Both the position numbers and the translations under genes were made by a program. DNA of 51,711 bases, taken from an uncultured Bacteroidales bacterium. Its GTDB lineage: Bacteria > Bacteroidota > Bacteroidia > Bacteroidales > UBA11471. Below, piece by piece: positions 34,889-43,581 of the stretch (the first letter of the stretch is position 1; each line of letters opens with the position of its first letter). A model generated the notes under the pieces. The model had not been told where the DNA came from and did no database searches. It was given only the letters and a program-made list of their open reading frames with translations. The stretch lies in contig CANQAM010000014.1 in NCBI GenBank assembly GCA_947589325.1, positions 1 through 51,711 on the forward strand. Reading direction: 5' to 3'.

Positions 34889-35647
34889 TTATTTCCCGCT
34901 TGCCGCCGCGCTGCGTTTGCTGCGGTTGAAGCTGCGGTAGGTGTCGTATTCGATTTCCGTGTCCGGCTCCGTCCATACTTCGCGGGGTTCGCATACGAAT
35001 TGCAGGTATTTTATCGTCATGCCGCGCTCGAGCCACTGTTGTTCGTAGAAAGTGCGTATCGACAATATTTCGTCGTCGATGCCCGAATGGTAAAGGTCGT
35101 CCGTCTGCATCTTTACGGGCAGCCGGTTGGCTTTTACCATTTCACAGGTGTAGGTGTAGAGAAAAGGACTGTCGCATTTGAGATGTATCACGCCATCGGG
35201 ACGCAACACGCGGCGGTACAGTTCCATGAAGCGGGTCGAGGTAAGCCGTTTCCGCACTTTTTTCATCTGCGGGTCGGGGAAGGTAATCCATATCTCCGAC
35301 ACCTCGTCGGGTGCAAAAAAACGGTCGAGCAGCTCTATCGAGGTACGCAAGAAAGCGACGTTCTTCAACCCCTCTTGCAGCGAGGCTTTCGCGCCCGTCC
35401 ACATACGCGCCCCCTTTATGTCGATGCCGATGAAATTCTTTTGCGGGTATTTGCGTGCCAGCCCTACGGCGTATTCGCCTTTGCCGCAGCCCAATTCGAG
35501 TACGATAGGAGCGTCGTTCCCGAAAAAGTCGGCATTCCAGCGCCCCCGCATGGCAAACCCTTTTTCCTGCAAGGCGGCAAACGGATATTGGAATACGTGC
35601 GGGTATCCATTCATGTCGTCGAATTTCTGTAATTTGTTCTTTCCCAT
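34889..35647 (-). CDS. trmB: tRNA (guanine-N7-)-methyltransferase
   Basis: A 252-residue TrmB, which methylates G46 of t[24 protein letters not shown] is the SAM-binding motif, [13 protein letters not shown] the acidic residue after it, and [20 protein letters not shown] (only this core) the PDP motif that binds tRNA. It lies 10 bases after the S24-type regulator gene and 26 before mrp. Confidence 0.93.
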   Translation of the reverse strand: MGKNKLQKFDDMNGYPHVFQYPFAALQEKGFAMRGRWNADFFGNDAPIVLELGCGKGEYAVGLARKYPQKNFIGIDIKGARMWTGAKASLQEGLKNVAFLRTSIELLDRFFAPDEVSEIWITFPDPQMKKVRKRLTSTRFMELYRRVLRPDGVIHLKCDSPFLYTYTCEMVKANRLPVKMQTDDLYHSGIDDEILSIRTFYEQQWLERGMTIKYLQFVCEPREVWTEPDTEIEYDTYRSFNRSKRSAAASGK

Positions 35648-35657
35648 GCGTGTAGGT

Positions 35658-36344
35658 TTACATGCGGCTGTCGAAGCGGATAATGTGCTCGACGACGAAC
35701 AGGTCTTTTATCTCGCTTTTGCGTATCTCTATGTCGTCGTACTCCGTGTTGGCGCTCCGCAGAATCACCATCGACGGGTCGGCGTGCTTGCGTATATATT
35801 TCACCATGCGGTAGTCTTCGAGCAGTATCACGTAGATTTGCCCCCAAAATATCAGGTCGGCGTTGCGCACTTCGCGTATCGCCACCATATCGCCGTTGCA
35901 GATGACCGGCTGCATACTGTCGCCGCTCACCCGCACCACGCTGCAATCGGGGCTGATGAAAGGCACGTCGATGACTCCTATTAGCCGGTCGTTGGAAAAC
36001 ATCATGCTGCGCCCCATGCTGCCGGCGGTTACATCAATATCATAAACTTTCGCTCCTGCGGTGGCATCGCGCCGTATGGCAGATGCGGGCAGCGACAGCG
36101 CCGAACTGTGTTGCGGCGGTATCATATAGAATATGTTGCCCGTGCCGTCGAGCAGCCATTCTTTGGAAACGCCCAATCCAACGACGATTTTATTGATGAG
36201 CGAATCGTTGATAGGCAGTTTTCCGTTTATGTGTTTGGAAAAGTTGGAGCGGTCGGTTTTGATGCGGTCGGCAAATTCGTTTTGTGTAACTTGCAGAATG
36301 CTAATGAGTTCCCTAATGCGACCGATGAGCAGTTCATTTGTCAT
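35658..36344 (-). CDS. HTH/S24-peptidase repressor (LexA/CI-like)
   Basis: A 228-residue protein. Residues 1-70 are an XRE helix-turn-helix ([21 protein letters not shown]). Residues about 115-225 are a LexA/CI-type S24 peptidase with Ser in [14 protein letters not shown] and Lys in [11 protein letters not shown] as the self-cleavage dyad. It is therefore likely to be inactivated by self-cleavage on DNA damage or another cue. No AG or CG cleavage bond is identified with certainty; an AG occurs in [10 protein letters not shown] and TAGSMG. It lies upstream of trmB and divergent from the small gene at 36641 with an operator-like palindrome between them. The ATG at 36344 is preferred. Confidence 0.88.
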   Translation of the reverse strand: MTNELLIGRIRELISILQVTQNEFADRIKTDRSNFSKHINGKLPINDSLINKIVVGLGVSKEWLLDGTGNIFYMIPPQHSSALSLPASAIRRDATAGAKVYDIDVTAGSMGRSMMFSNDRLIGVIDVPFISPDCSVVRVSGDSMQPVICNGDMVAIREVRNADLIFWGQIYVILLEDYRMVKYIRKHADPSMVILRSANTEYDDIEIRKSEIKDLFVVEHIIRFDSRM

Positions 36345-36423
36345 GGCAATTTTTTTGAGAGGTTGTGCCGTTTTTGATAAATATCGCACGAAGAAATGGG
36401 TATATTACCATAGCTTTGTGTTG

Positions 36424-36431
36424 CAAAGATA
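36424..36431 (-). promoter_or_regulatory. -7 element of the S24-type repressor
   Basis: CAAAGATA reads TATCTTTG on the minus strand, 80 bases upstream of the start codon. The palindrome at 36446-36470 overlaps the place of its -33 box, which fits autorepression. Confidence 0.5.
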
Positions 36432-36445
36432 GAAAAACTATTTCG

Positions 36446-36470
36446 AATATCCTATTATTTTAGGAATATT
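36446..36470. promoter_or_regulatory. palindromic operator candidate
   Basis: AATATCCTA and TAGGAATATT form an inverted repeat (one base shift) around TTATTT, with a perfect CCTA/TAGG core at 36451-36454 and 36461-36464. It covers the -33 region of the repressor promoter and lies upstream of the divergent small gene. The adjacent HTH/S24 protein is the natural ligand; this is inferred from position. Confidence 0.45.
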
Positions 36471-36534
36471 TTGTATTTGAAGTTCTTTTATTTGCAATTT
36501 GTAGTATGGTTTTATACCAATTGTTTTTTGGTAA

Positions 36535-36632
36535 GGGGAGTGCGGCGATGTTTGTTTTGGTTGATAATAAGAGGAGATTGAGAGGCTCCGAAGTTCGTAT
36601 TGCGCCGTACTCCCCTCAAAAAAGAAAGGAGG
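36535..36632 (+). promoter_or_regulatory. structured RNA leader and Shine-Dalgarno
   Basis: GGGGAGTGCGGCG (36535-36547) and CGCCGTACTCCCC (36603-36615) pair over 13 base pairs, one of them G-U when read as plus-strand RNA, and enclose a 55-base loop with purine-rich motifs. On the minus strand the same pair would be an A-C mismatch, so the structure belongs to plus-strand RNA. An exact AGGAGG lies at 36627-36632, eight bases before the ATG at 36641; such a site is rare in Bacteroidetes. It could be a regulatory leader, unlike any riboswitch I recognise. Confidence 0.5.
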
Positions 36633-36640
36633 AAAATACG

Positions 36641-36976
36641 ATGTTGGAATTGTATGCCCGACACCTTACCCTGTTGTGTGTCGGACAGTTCATAGCCCAT
36701 TTCGATTACGACGACCTGACGTGCCGCCGCTATCGGAGCGAATACGAAACGATGCTTGCCGGTACTCCGTTGCTGTTCTACTGTCGGGCGGATTTCGACG
36801 ATAAAGGCGAGGATATTCGGAATTTCGATTTCGAGGTGGAGACTGCCGACCGCACGCCGTTGCGCATCGTCGGCTCCATGCGTCGTGCCGCTGAAAAGGC
36901 GAAGCAGTGGATTAATGCCTATTTGAAAAATTACCGTACCTGTTTCCCGCAGAAAACCGATGACGACGAATCGTAG
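36641..36976 (+). CDS. small protein of unknown function
   Basis: A 111-residue protein, soluble, with no signal peptide or membrane segment; I do not recognise it. It starts MLELYARHLTLLCVGQ and ends in an acidic DDDES tail. The C-terminal half has a helix of mixed charge (SMRRAAEKAKQWINAYLKNY). The ATG is chosen because AGGAGG precedes it by eight bases; the frame is open upstream to 36506, but that part covers the leader structure. It is divergent from the S24-type repressor and convergent with gapA, and its regulation by the repressor is plausible. Confidence 0.7.
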   Translation: MLELYARHLTLLCVGQFIAHFDYDDLTCRRYRSEYETMLAGTPLLFYCRADFDDKGEDIRNFDFEVETADRTPLRIVGSMRRAAEKAKQWINAYLKNYRTCFPQKTDDDES

Positions 36977-36988
36977 CGGCGTGCCGGC

Positions 36989-37024
36989 AAAAAAATACCG
37001 GCTGTCCTTGCGGAGCAGCCGGTA
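36989..37024 (-). terminator. terminator of gapA
   Basis: TACCGGCTG (36996-37004) pairs with CAGCCGGTA (37016-37024). On the minus strand the hairpin is followed by a run of T (complement of 36989-36995), as expected for a terminator of gapA, whose stop lies 22 bases upstream of it. Confidence 0.7.
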
Positions 37025-37045
37025 CACATATATAAAAAATAACTA

Positions 37046-38089
<1,044 letters not shown>

Positions 38090-38136
38090 CTATTATCCTT
38101 TGTTCGAGTAAAGAGATTCTTTCGAATTTTCGAGCG

Positions 38137-38144
38137 CAAAGGTA
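38137..38144 (-). promoter_or_regulatory. -7 element of gapA
   Basis: CAAAGGTA reads TACCTTTG on the minus strand, 84 bases upstream of gapA. The 368-base gap 38054-38421 between the divergent gapA and mdh holds this and the mdh promoter; I see no gene in it. Confidence 0.55.
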
Positions 38145-38364
38145 GTTATTTTATCTTTTCTTTTATACTTTTTCAGAGAAAATAAGTGATAAAAAATTTC
38201 TATTTCATTGAATTTTTGGAATTATATGTTATTTTGGCAGGTGCACTTTGCAAAACGGCCGCTATTTGTTCGCGTATAGGGCAGAAAAGAAACTCCGATA
38301 AAAATAATCGGTGGATTTTCACCAAAATTAAAGGAGGAAATTTTTTCAAAAAAGAAAAGGATTA

Positions 38365-38372
38365 TACCTTTG
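38365..38372 (+). promoter_or_regulatory. -7 element of mdh
   Basis: TACCTTTG matches TAnnTTTG, 49 bases before the mdh start codon. The 19-base-upstream position reads TTTT and is a weak -33 match. Confidence 0.55.
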
Positions 38373-38421
38373 CAGATGATTTTTTAGGAAAAGAGATTGT
38401 ATAACATTTAATTTGTGAATT

Positions 38422-39351
38422 ATGACGAAAATTACAGTCGTAGGTGCCGGCAATGTAGGTGCAACATGCGCCAATGTCTTGGCTTTCAAAGAAGTTGCCG
38501 ACGAAATCGTATTGCTGGATATTAAAGAAGGCGTTTCCGAAGGCAAGGCGCTCGATATGACGCAGACGACCACGCTGCTCGGATTCGATTCCCGTATCAG
38601 CGGCATAACCAATGATTATACCAAAACCGCGGGTTCCGACGTCGTTGTCATTACTTCTGGCATTCCCCGCAAGCCGGGTATGACGCGCGAAGAGCTTATC
38701 GGCGTGAATGCCGGTATCGTGAAGTCGGTAACCGAAAGCGTTTTGGCTCATTCGCCCAACGCCATCATCGTTTGCGTCAGCAACCCGATGGATACGATGA
38801 CCTACCTGATACAGAAGACAAGCGGACTTCCCAAAAACCGCGTTATCGGTATGGGCGGCGCGCTCGACAGCTCGCGTTTCAAATGCTACCTGAGCAAAGC
38901 CCTCAACGCCAATCCCAATGAAATAGAGGGTATCGTGATAGGCGGACACGGCGATACGACCATGATACCGCTTACCCGTCTGGCTTCTTATAAAGGTGTG
39001 CCTGTTACCGAGCTGCTCGACAAAGAGACGCTCGACAAAGTGGTTGCCGACACGATGGTCGGCGGAGCAACGCTCACCAAGCTGCTCGGCACGTCGGCAT
39101 GGTATGCTCCGGGTGCCGCTACGGCATACGTGGTAGAGTCGATTATTCACGACCAGAAGAAAGTCGTTTCTTGCAGCGTTTATCTCGAAGGCGAATACGG
39201 CGAGAGCGACATCTGCGTCGGCGTACCTGTCGTGCTGGGTCGTACCGGTTGGGAGAAAGTCGTGGATTTCAGACTCAACGATGCCGAAAAAGCGCTCTTC
39301 AAGGCAAGCGCCGCTGCCGTGCGTAAAACCAACGGCGCCCTCAATCTTTGA
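38422..39351 (+). CDS. mdh: malate dehydrogenase
   Basis: A 309-residue malate dehydrogenase of the LDH-like type. VVGAGNVGATCANVLA binds NAD, SGIPRKPGMTREELIGVN is the mobile loop with its Arg residues, VSNPMDTMTYL follows, and the catalytic His is in GGHGDTTMIPLTRL. It interconverts malate and oxaloacetate in the reductive branch of the TCA pathway used by anaerobic Bacteroidales. Confidence 0.95.
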   Translation: MTKITVVGAGNVGATCANVLAFKEVADEIVLLDIKEGVSEGKALDMTQTTTLLGFDSRISGITNDYTKTAGSDVVVITSGIPRKPGMTREELIGVNAGIVKSVTESVLAHSPNAIIVCVSNPMDTMTYLIQKTSGLPKNRVIGMGGALDSSRFKCYLSKALNANPNEIEGIVIGGHGDTTMIPLTRLASYKGVPVTELLDKETLDKVVADTMVGGATLTKLLGTSAWYAPGAATAYVVESIIHDQKKVVSCSVYLEGEYGESDICVGVPVVLGRTGWEKVVDFRLNDAEKALFKASAAAVRKTNGALNL

Positions 39352-39375
39352 TTTTTTCAGAGACGAAAATAATTC

Positions 39376-39411
39376 GACGGCTGCACCCTGCGGTGCAGCC
39401 GTTTTTCTTTT
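39376..39411 (+). terminator. terminator of mdh
   Basis: ACGGCTGCACC (39377-39387) pairs with GGTGCAGCCGT (39392-39402) around a 4-base loop, followed by TTTTCTTTT. It lies 25 bases after the mdh stop. Confidence 0.9.
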
Positions 39412-39446
39412 GGTATCGTTTTTGTTTGTAAAGGGGGGCAGAACGG

Positions 39447-40061
39447 TTATTTTGCCGGTTCGCTTTCGACGAAGCGGAGCGATTCCACTTTGCCGAGCCG
39501 TTCTTGCAGGTGCGGCATTTGCGAGCGGCGTATGCGCAGCGTCATGGAGCAGTCGAGCGTAAAATCCTGCGCGGTGACCGTCGCTCCGGAGTCTTTGACC
39601 ACGCGCATGACATCGTTCATAAAAGGGTATTCAAATGCTATCTGCACACTCTCCTCGACAAGGCGCTCGACAATTTCGCCGGCGCGTATCGCTTCGGCTG
39701 CCGCTGTGCGGTAAGCCTCTATCAATCCGCTCGTGCCGAGCTTTATGCCGCCGAAGTATCGCACGACGACGATGAGTATATCGGTCAGCCCGAAAGAATT
39801 GATTTGTCCCAGAATCGGTTTCCCCGCCGTGCCCGAAGGTTCGCCGTTGTCGTTTGCGCGAAATTCGGTGCGGGCAGCCCCCACCATATATGCCCAACAT
39901 ACGTGGCGGGCGTCGTAGTATTGTTTTTGATAGGCGGCAACGACCTCCTTCGCTTCCTCTGCCGAAGATACCGGCACGGCAAAGGCGAGGAATTTGCTCA
40001 TCTTCTCTTTGTACGACCCTTCGGCGGGTCGGGCTAAGGTGAGGTAAGTGTCGTCGGGCAT
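39447..40061 (-). CDS. yigZ: YigZ/IMPACT family protein
   Basis: A 204-residue protein: an N-terminal UPF0029/IMPACT domain (SKFLAFAVPVSSAEEAKEVV, HVCWAYMVG, DNGEPSGTAGKPIL, VVVRYFGGIKLGTSGLIEAYR) followed by a DUF1949 ferredoxin-like domain. It is conserved and of uncertain function; IMPACT relatives are linked to translation control. It follows nadC by 10 bases in one operon. Confidence 0.92.
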   Translation of the reverse strand: MPDDTYLTLARPAEGSYKEKMSKFLAFAVPVSSAEEAKEVVAAYQKQYYDARHVCWAYMVGAARTEFRANDNGEPSGTAGKPILGQINSFGLTDILIVVVRYFGGIKLGTSGLIEAYRTAAAEAIRAGEIVERLVEESVQIAFEYPFMNDVMRVVKDSGATVTAQDFTLDCSMTLRIRRSQMPHLQERLGKVESLRFVESEPAK

Positions 40062-40071
40062 GGCGCAGGTG

Positions 40072-40920
40072 TCAGCAGGCTTTGAAACTCATGTCGAGAC
40101 CTTTTACCGAGTGCGTGAGTGCGCCTACCGAAATGTAATCGACGCCGCATTCGGCATAGTCGCGCAGCGTGTCGAGGGTGATGCCTCCCGACGATTCCGT
40201 TTCGTAGCGGCCGCCGATGCGCTCCACCGCTGCGCGAGTGAGTTCGGGAGTAAAATTGTCGAGCATGATGCGGTCTACTCCGCCTACGCGCAGCACTTCG
40301 TCGAGTTCCTGCATATTGCGCACTTCGATTTCTATTTTCAGCTTTTTCCCTTTTTCGGCGAGATAGGCATGGCAGCGGGTTATGGCGGCTTCGATGCCTC
40401 CTGCAAAATCGATGTGGTTGTCTTTGAGCAGTATCATGTCGAACAGTCCTATCCGGTGATTGACGCCGCCGCCGATGCGCACCGCCTCTTTTTCGAGCAT
40501 ACGCAGACCCGGCGTCGTTTTGCGGGTGTCGAGCACTTTGGTATGGAGACCTTCCAACCGGTCGGCGTATTTGCGGGTAACGGTGGCGATGCCGCTCATG
40601 CGCTGCATGATGTTGAGCATGAGGCGCTCGGTTTGCAGCAGCGAGCGCACCTTGCCGCTGACCACAAAAGCCACGTCGCCCGGCATCACGTGCGTGCCGT
40701 CTTCGAGGAAGACGTCCATTTGCAATTCGGGGTCGAATGCGGCGAACACGCGCCGCGCCATATTCACACCCGCCAAAATACCCTCCTCTTTTACAAGGAG
40801 TTTGGAGCGTCCCGTTTCCGTTTCGGGTATGCAGCAAAGGGTGGTGTGGTCGCCGTCGCCGATGTCTTCGGCGAAAGCCAGCTCGATAAGAGCATCGATA
40901 AGTTGGTCGGGTGTTTTCAT
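40072..40920 (-). CDS. nadC: nicotinate-nucleotide pyrophosphorylase
   Basis: A 282-residue quinolinate phosphoribosyltransferase: AEDIGDGDHTT near the N-terminus, the DTRKTTPGLRMLEKEAVRIGGG segment with the PRPP-binding Arg and Lys residues, HRIGLFDMILLKDNHI, and EIEVRNMQELDE. It makes nicotinate mononucleotide in NAD synthesis. The ATG at 40920 is preferred; 40926 adds two residues. The -7 element TATCTTTG is on the minus strand at 41025-41032, facing that of rlmH. Confidence 0.95.
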   Translation of the reverse strand: MKTPDQLIDALIELAFAEDIGDGDHTTLCCIPETETGRSKLLVKEEGILAGVNMARRVFAAFDPELQMDVFLEDGTHVMPGDVAFVVSGKVRSLLQTERLMLNIMQRMSGIATVTRKYADRLEGLHTKVLDTRKTTPGLRMLEKEAVRIGGGVNHRIGLFDMILLKDNHIDFAGGIEAAITRCHAYLAEKGKKLKIEIEVRNMQELDEVLRVGGVDRIMLDNFTPELTRAAVERIGGRYETESSGGITLDTLRDYAECGVDYISVGALTHSVKGLDMSFKAC

Positions 40921-41001
40921 AAACATCGGTTTTTGTCGGTAAACGCGCCGGCCGATGATTCGGTTTTCGGTCAGCGGCTTGAATATAAGGGGGAAAAGTA
41001 A

Positions 41002-41032
41002 TATCTTTGTCCGCGAAACAGAAGCAAAGATA
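41002..41032. promoter_or_regulatory. crossed -7 elements of rlmH and nadC
   Basis: TATCTTTG at 41002-41009 on the plus strand points to rlmH; CAAAGATA at 41025-41032 reads TATCTTTG on the minus strand and points to nadC. The two point toward and past each other, so the transcription starts nearly coincide and the promoters should compete for polymerase. Confidence 0.5.
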
Positions 41033-41054
41033 ATAAAAAGGTAGAAACTTCGGC

Positions 41055-41528
41055 ATGAAAATCGTTTTTTTAGTTACCGGCAAGACGGCGCGTTCGGGAT
41101 TTTCCGACGGTATCGGCGAGTATTGCGAACGGTTGAAGCACTATGCCGATTTCGAAATGACGGTGATTCCCGACCTGAAAAACGCAAAAAGTTTGAGCGC
41201 GGAACAGCAGAAAGAACGGGAAGGCGAAGCGATATTGAAGTCGTTGGGCGAGGGCGATGCCGTAGTGCTGCTCGACGAGCACGGGCGCGAATATACTTCG
41301 ATGCAGTTTGCCGATTACATTTCCAAGAAAATGCTTGCCGCCCCGCGCCGGCTCGTCTTCGTGGCAGGCGGTGCCTACGGTTTTTCGGAGCGGGTGTATA
41401 AAGCGGCGCAGGAAAAAATATCCCTCTCCAAAATGACTTTCTCGCACCAGATGATACGTCTTATCTTTACGGAGCAGCTCTATCGGGCTATGACCATTCT
41501 CAACAACGAACCCTATCATCACGAATAA
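41055..41528 (+). CDS. rlmH: 23S rRNA pseudouridine-1915 N3-methyltransferase
   Basis: A 157-residue SPOUT methyltransferase. The knot signature FVAGGAYGFSERVY and the C-terminal FSHQMIRLIFTEQLYRA are canonical RlmH, as is the length. It modifies helix 69 of 23S rRNA. It precedes a DUF2490 gene by nine bases. Confidence 0.95.
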   Translation: MKIVFLVTGKTARSGFSDGIGEYCERLKHYADFEMTVIPDLKNAKSLSAEQQKEREGEAILKSLGEGDAVVLLDEHGREYTSMQFADYISKKMLAAPRRLVFVAGGAYGFSERVYKAAQEKISLSKMTFSHQMIRLIFTEQLYRAMTILNNEPYHHE

Positions 41529-41537
41529 CATTGCTTT

Positions 41538-42209
41538 ATGAAAACACTGAAATTTTCGGGAATACTCTTTTTCGCGGCTTTTTTGCTGAGTACGACTTCG
41601 GCAAAGGCAAAAGATTATCTGTATGATTTCGATTACGGACTTTTGCTCAATGTCGGTATGGAGAAAACGCTCGTTTCACGTCTCGACCTTTCCGTGCAAG
41701 CCGAATTGTGGACGAACGACAATTTTGCGGGCTACGAACGCATCATGCCGGCAGCGTCGCTCACCTATACCGTGATACCGAAATATTTCAAGGCGATGGC
41801 GTACTATGCTTTTATCAATCAGAAGAATCACACCAACAGGCACCGGTATCAAATAGGTCTTGTCGGAAACTATGCCGTGCCGCACCTTTCCCTGTCGCTC
41901 GCAACGAAATTCGAACAGACTTGGACAAAAGGAACGCCGAACAACAAATGGCGCACGCAGCTGAAAGCCGTCGGCATCATTTCGCCCTCGTGCCGCTGGA
42001 AACCTTTTGTTTCGATGGAGATATTCGAATCGATGAACGGGCACAATGCCACCGGCACGACAGGTTTGGAGCGCATTCGTTACGAAGCGGGGACCACGTT
42101 TGCCGCCGGCAAGCGGGTGTCGCTCGAAATGAAATGGCGCTCCGAGCGGCTTACACAGAAAAAGCAGCTCTATTCGTCGATAGGGTTAGGCGTGAAATTC
42201 AAATTATAA
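41538..42209 (+). CDS. DUF2490 outer-membrane-like protein
   Basis: A 223-residue protein with a signal peptide (FSGILFFAAFLLSTTSAKA), then alternating amphipathic beta strands with aromatic residues typical of a small beta-barrel, ending in FKL. It matches DUF2490 in its YERIMPAASLTY and YRIGLV-like stretches (YQIGLVGNY here). The function is unknown. It follows rlmH closely. Confidence 0.82.
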   Translation: MKTLKFSGILFFAAFLLSTTSAKAKDYLYDFDYGLLLNVGMEKTLVSRLDLSVQAELWTNDNFAGYERIMPAASLTYTVIPKYFKAMAYYAFINQKNHTNRHRYQIGLVGNYAVPHLSLSLATKFEQTWTKGTPNNKWRTQLKAVGIISPSCRWKPFVSMEIFESMNGHNATGTTGLERIRYEAGTTFAAGKRVSLEMKWRSERLTQKKQLYSSIGLGVKFKL

Positions 42210-42222
42210 GGTCGGGTCGGCA

Positions 42223-43353
42223 TCAACCGACGTAGAGCAGGTCTGCCATGATGCCGTCGGAAACGAACAACCCATTCGGCGTGATGCGGAGCCGGTTGTC
42301 GCGGCATTCGCACAATCCGGCTTGCAGATGCGGCGCCGCCATACGCAGGCAGTAAGCCCGCCGCTCTTCGCCGAAGTCGGCAGCCACGCCGTCGAGGTCG
42401 AGTCCCCACATGGTGCGCAGGGCGGTGATGATGCGGTCGTTGTAGCGCGTATCGGCATCGAGCCGTTCTTCCTCGTAACACGTTTCTCCCGCTTCTATTC
42501 CGGCGATGTAGCGATGCAGGTCGGCAATGTTGCGGCGGCGAAATTTGCGGTCGTAGCTGTGTGCCGCCGCACCGAGTCCGAGATAGGGCACGTCCTGCCA
42601 GTAAGACGTGTTGTGCAGCGCATACGCTCCGCTGCGGGCAAAATTGGAAATTTCGTATTGTTCATATCCGGCAGCGGTGAGCGTGTCGCGCAGCTGCTCG
42701 AACAGCCGCAGCGAAAGCGTGTCGTCGCATTCCTGTACTTCACCCGCGCGCCGCAGTCGGTCGAGCGGCGTCCCTTCTTCATAAATAAGATTATAGGCAG
42801 AGAGGTGCGGCAGGTCGAGCGCAAGCGCTTGTCGCAGGTTGGCTTCCCACGAGGCGGGCATTTGGTGCGGAAGCCCGTATATAAGGTCGATGCTGATGCG
42901 CTTGAATCCCGCGCGGCGGCAGCACTCTACCGCCGCAATGGCTTGCGCTGCCGTGTGGCGCCGTCGCAAGAAACGCAAATCGTCGTCGGAAAAACTCTGC
43001 ACCCCCATGCTGATGCGGTCGATGGGCAGCGATGCCAGCGCCTCTGCATAGGCGGCAGTTATGTCGTCAGGGTTGGCTTCAAAGGTGATTTCGCGACAGG
43101 CGGCGTAGTCGATGTCGCTACCCAATCCGTCGAAAAGCCGGTGCAGCAATGCCGGCGACAGTTGCGACGGCGTGCCGCCGCCGAGATATATCGTATCCAC
43201 CGTTTCGCCCGCCAGTTCGTTGCGCCGCAGCTCCCATTCCCGCAGCAGCGCATCGACGTAACGCTCTTGCACCGCCTCTCCGACGGTGGAGTAGAAGTCG
43301 CAGTAGATGCAGCGCGTGCGGCAAAAAGGAATATGCAGATAAAGTCCCGCCAT
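42223..43353 (-). CDS. hemW: HemW-like radical SAM protein
   Basis: A 376-residue protein with the radical SAM cluster motif CRTRCIYC at the N-terminus (LYLHIPFCRTRCIYCDFYS) and the HemW/HemN layout: YLGGGTPSQL, ITFEANPDDI, RISMGVQSFSDDDLRFLRR and IDLIYGLPHQ. HemW inserts haem and is often annotated as an oxygen-independent coproporphyrinogen oxidase, which it is not. The CxxxCxxC spacing fits. It ends 14 bases from the convergent DUF2490 gene. Confidence 0.9.
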   Translation of the reverse strand: MAGLYLHIPFCRTRCIYCDFYSTVGEAVQERYVDALLREWELRRNELAGETVDTIYLGGGTPSQLSPALLHRLFDGLGSDIDYAACREITFEANPDDITAAYAEALASLPIDRISMGVQSFSDDDLRFLRRRHTAAQAIAAVECCRRAGFKRISIDLIYGLPHQMPASWEANLRQALALDLPHLSAYNLIYEEGTPLDRLRRAGEVQECDDTLSLRLFEQLRDTLTAAGYEQYEISNFARSGAYALHNTSYWQDVPYLGLGAAAHSYDRKFRRRNIADLHRYIAGIEAGETCYEEERLDADTRYNDRIITALRTMWGLDLDGVAADFGEERRAYCLRMAAPHLQAGLCECRDNRLRITPNGLFVSDGIMADLLYVG

Positions 43354-43581
43354 GAATTTTCGCGTATGAACAGGTGCAAATATAAGGATTCAGAACGGCA
43401 TGAACGGCTATTTTTGCCTGAACTTTCGCTCCCGTTGCAAAAGAGATTTCAAAAAACTGCTCTTTAACACATATAAAGAATTGTTTTTATCAAAAAAAAT
43501 TTCTACTTTGCGAACGTTTGTTTCGGGCGAATGTTTGTCTTGAAACGAATGGCCATGAAAAACAATTAAAAAAAGATATTC

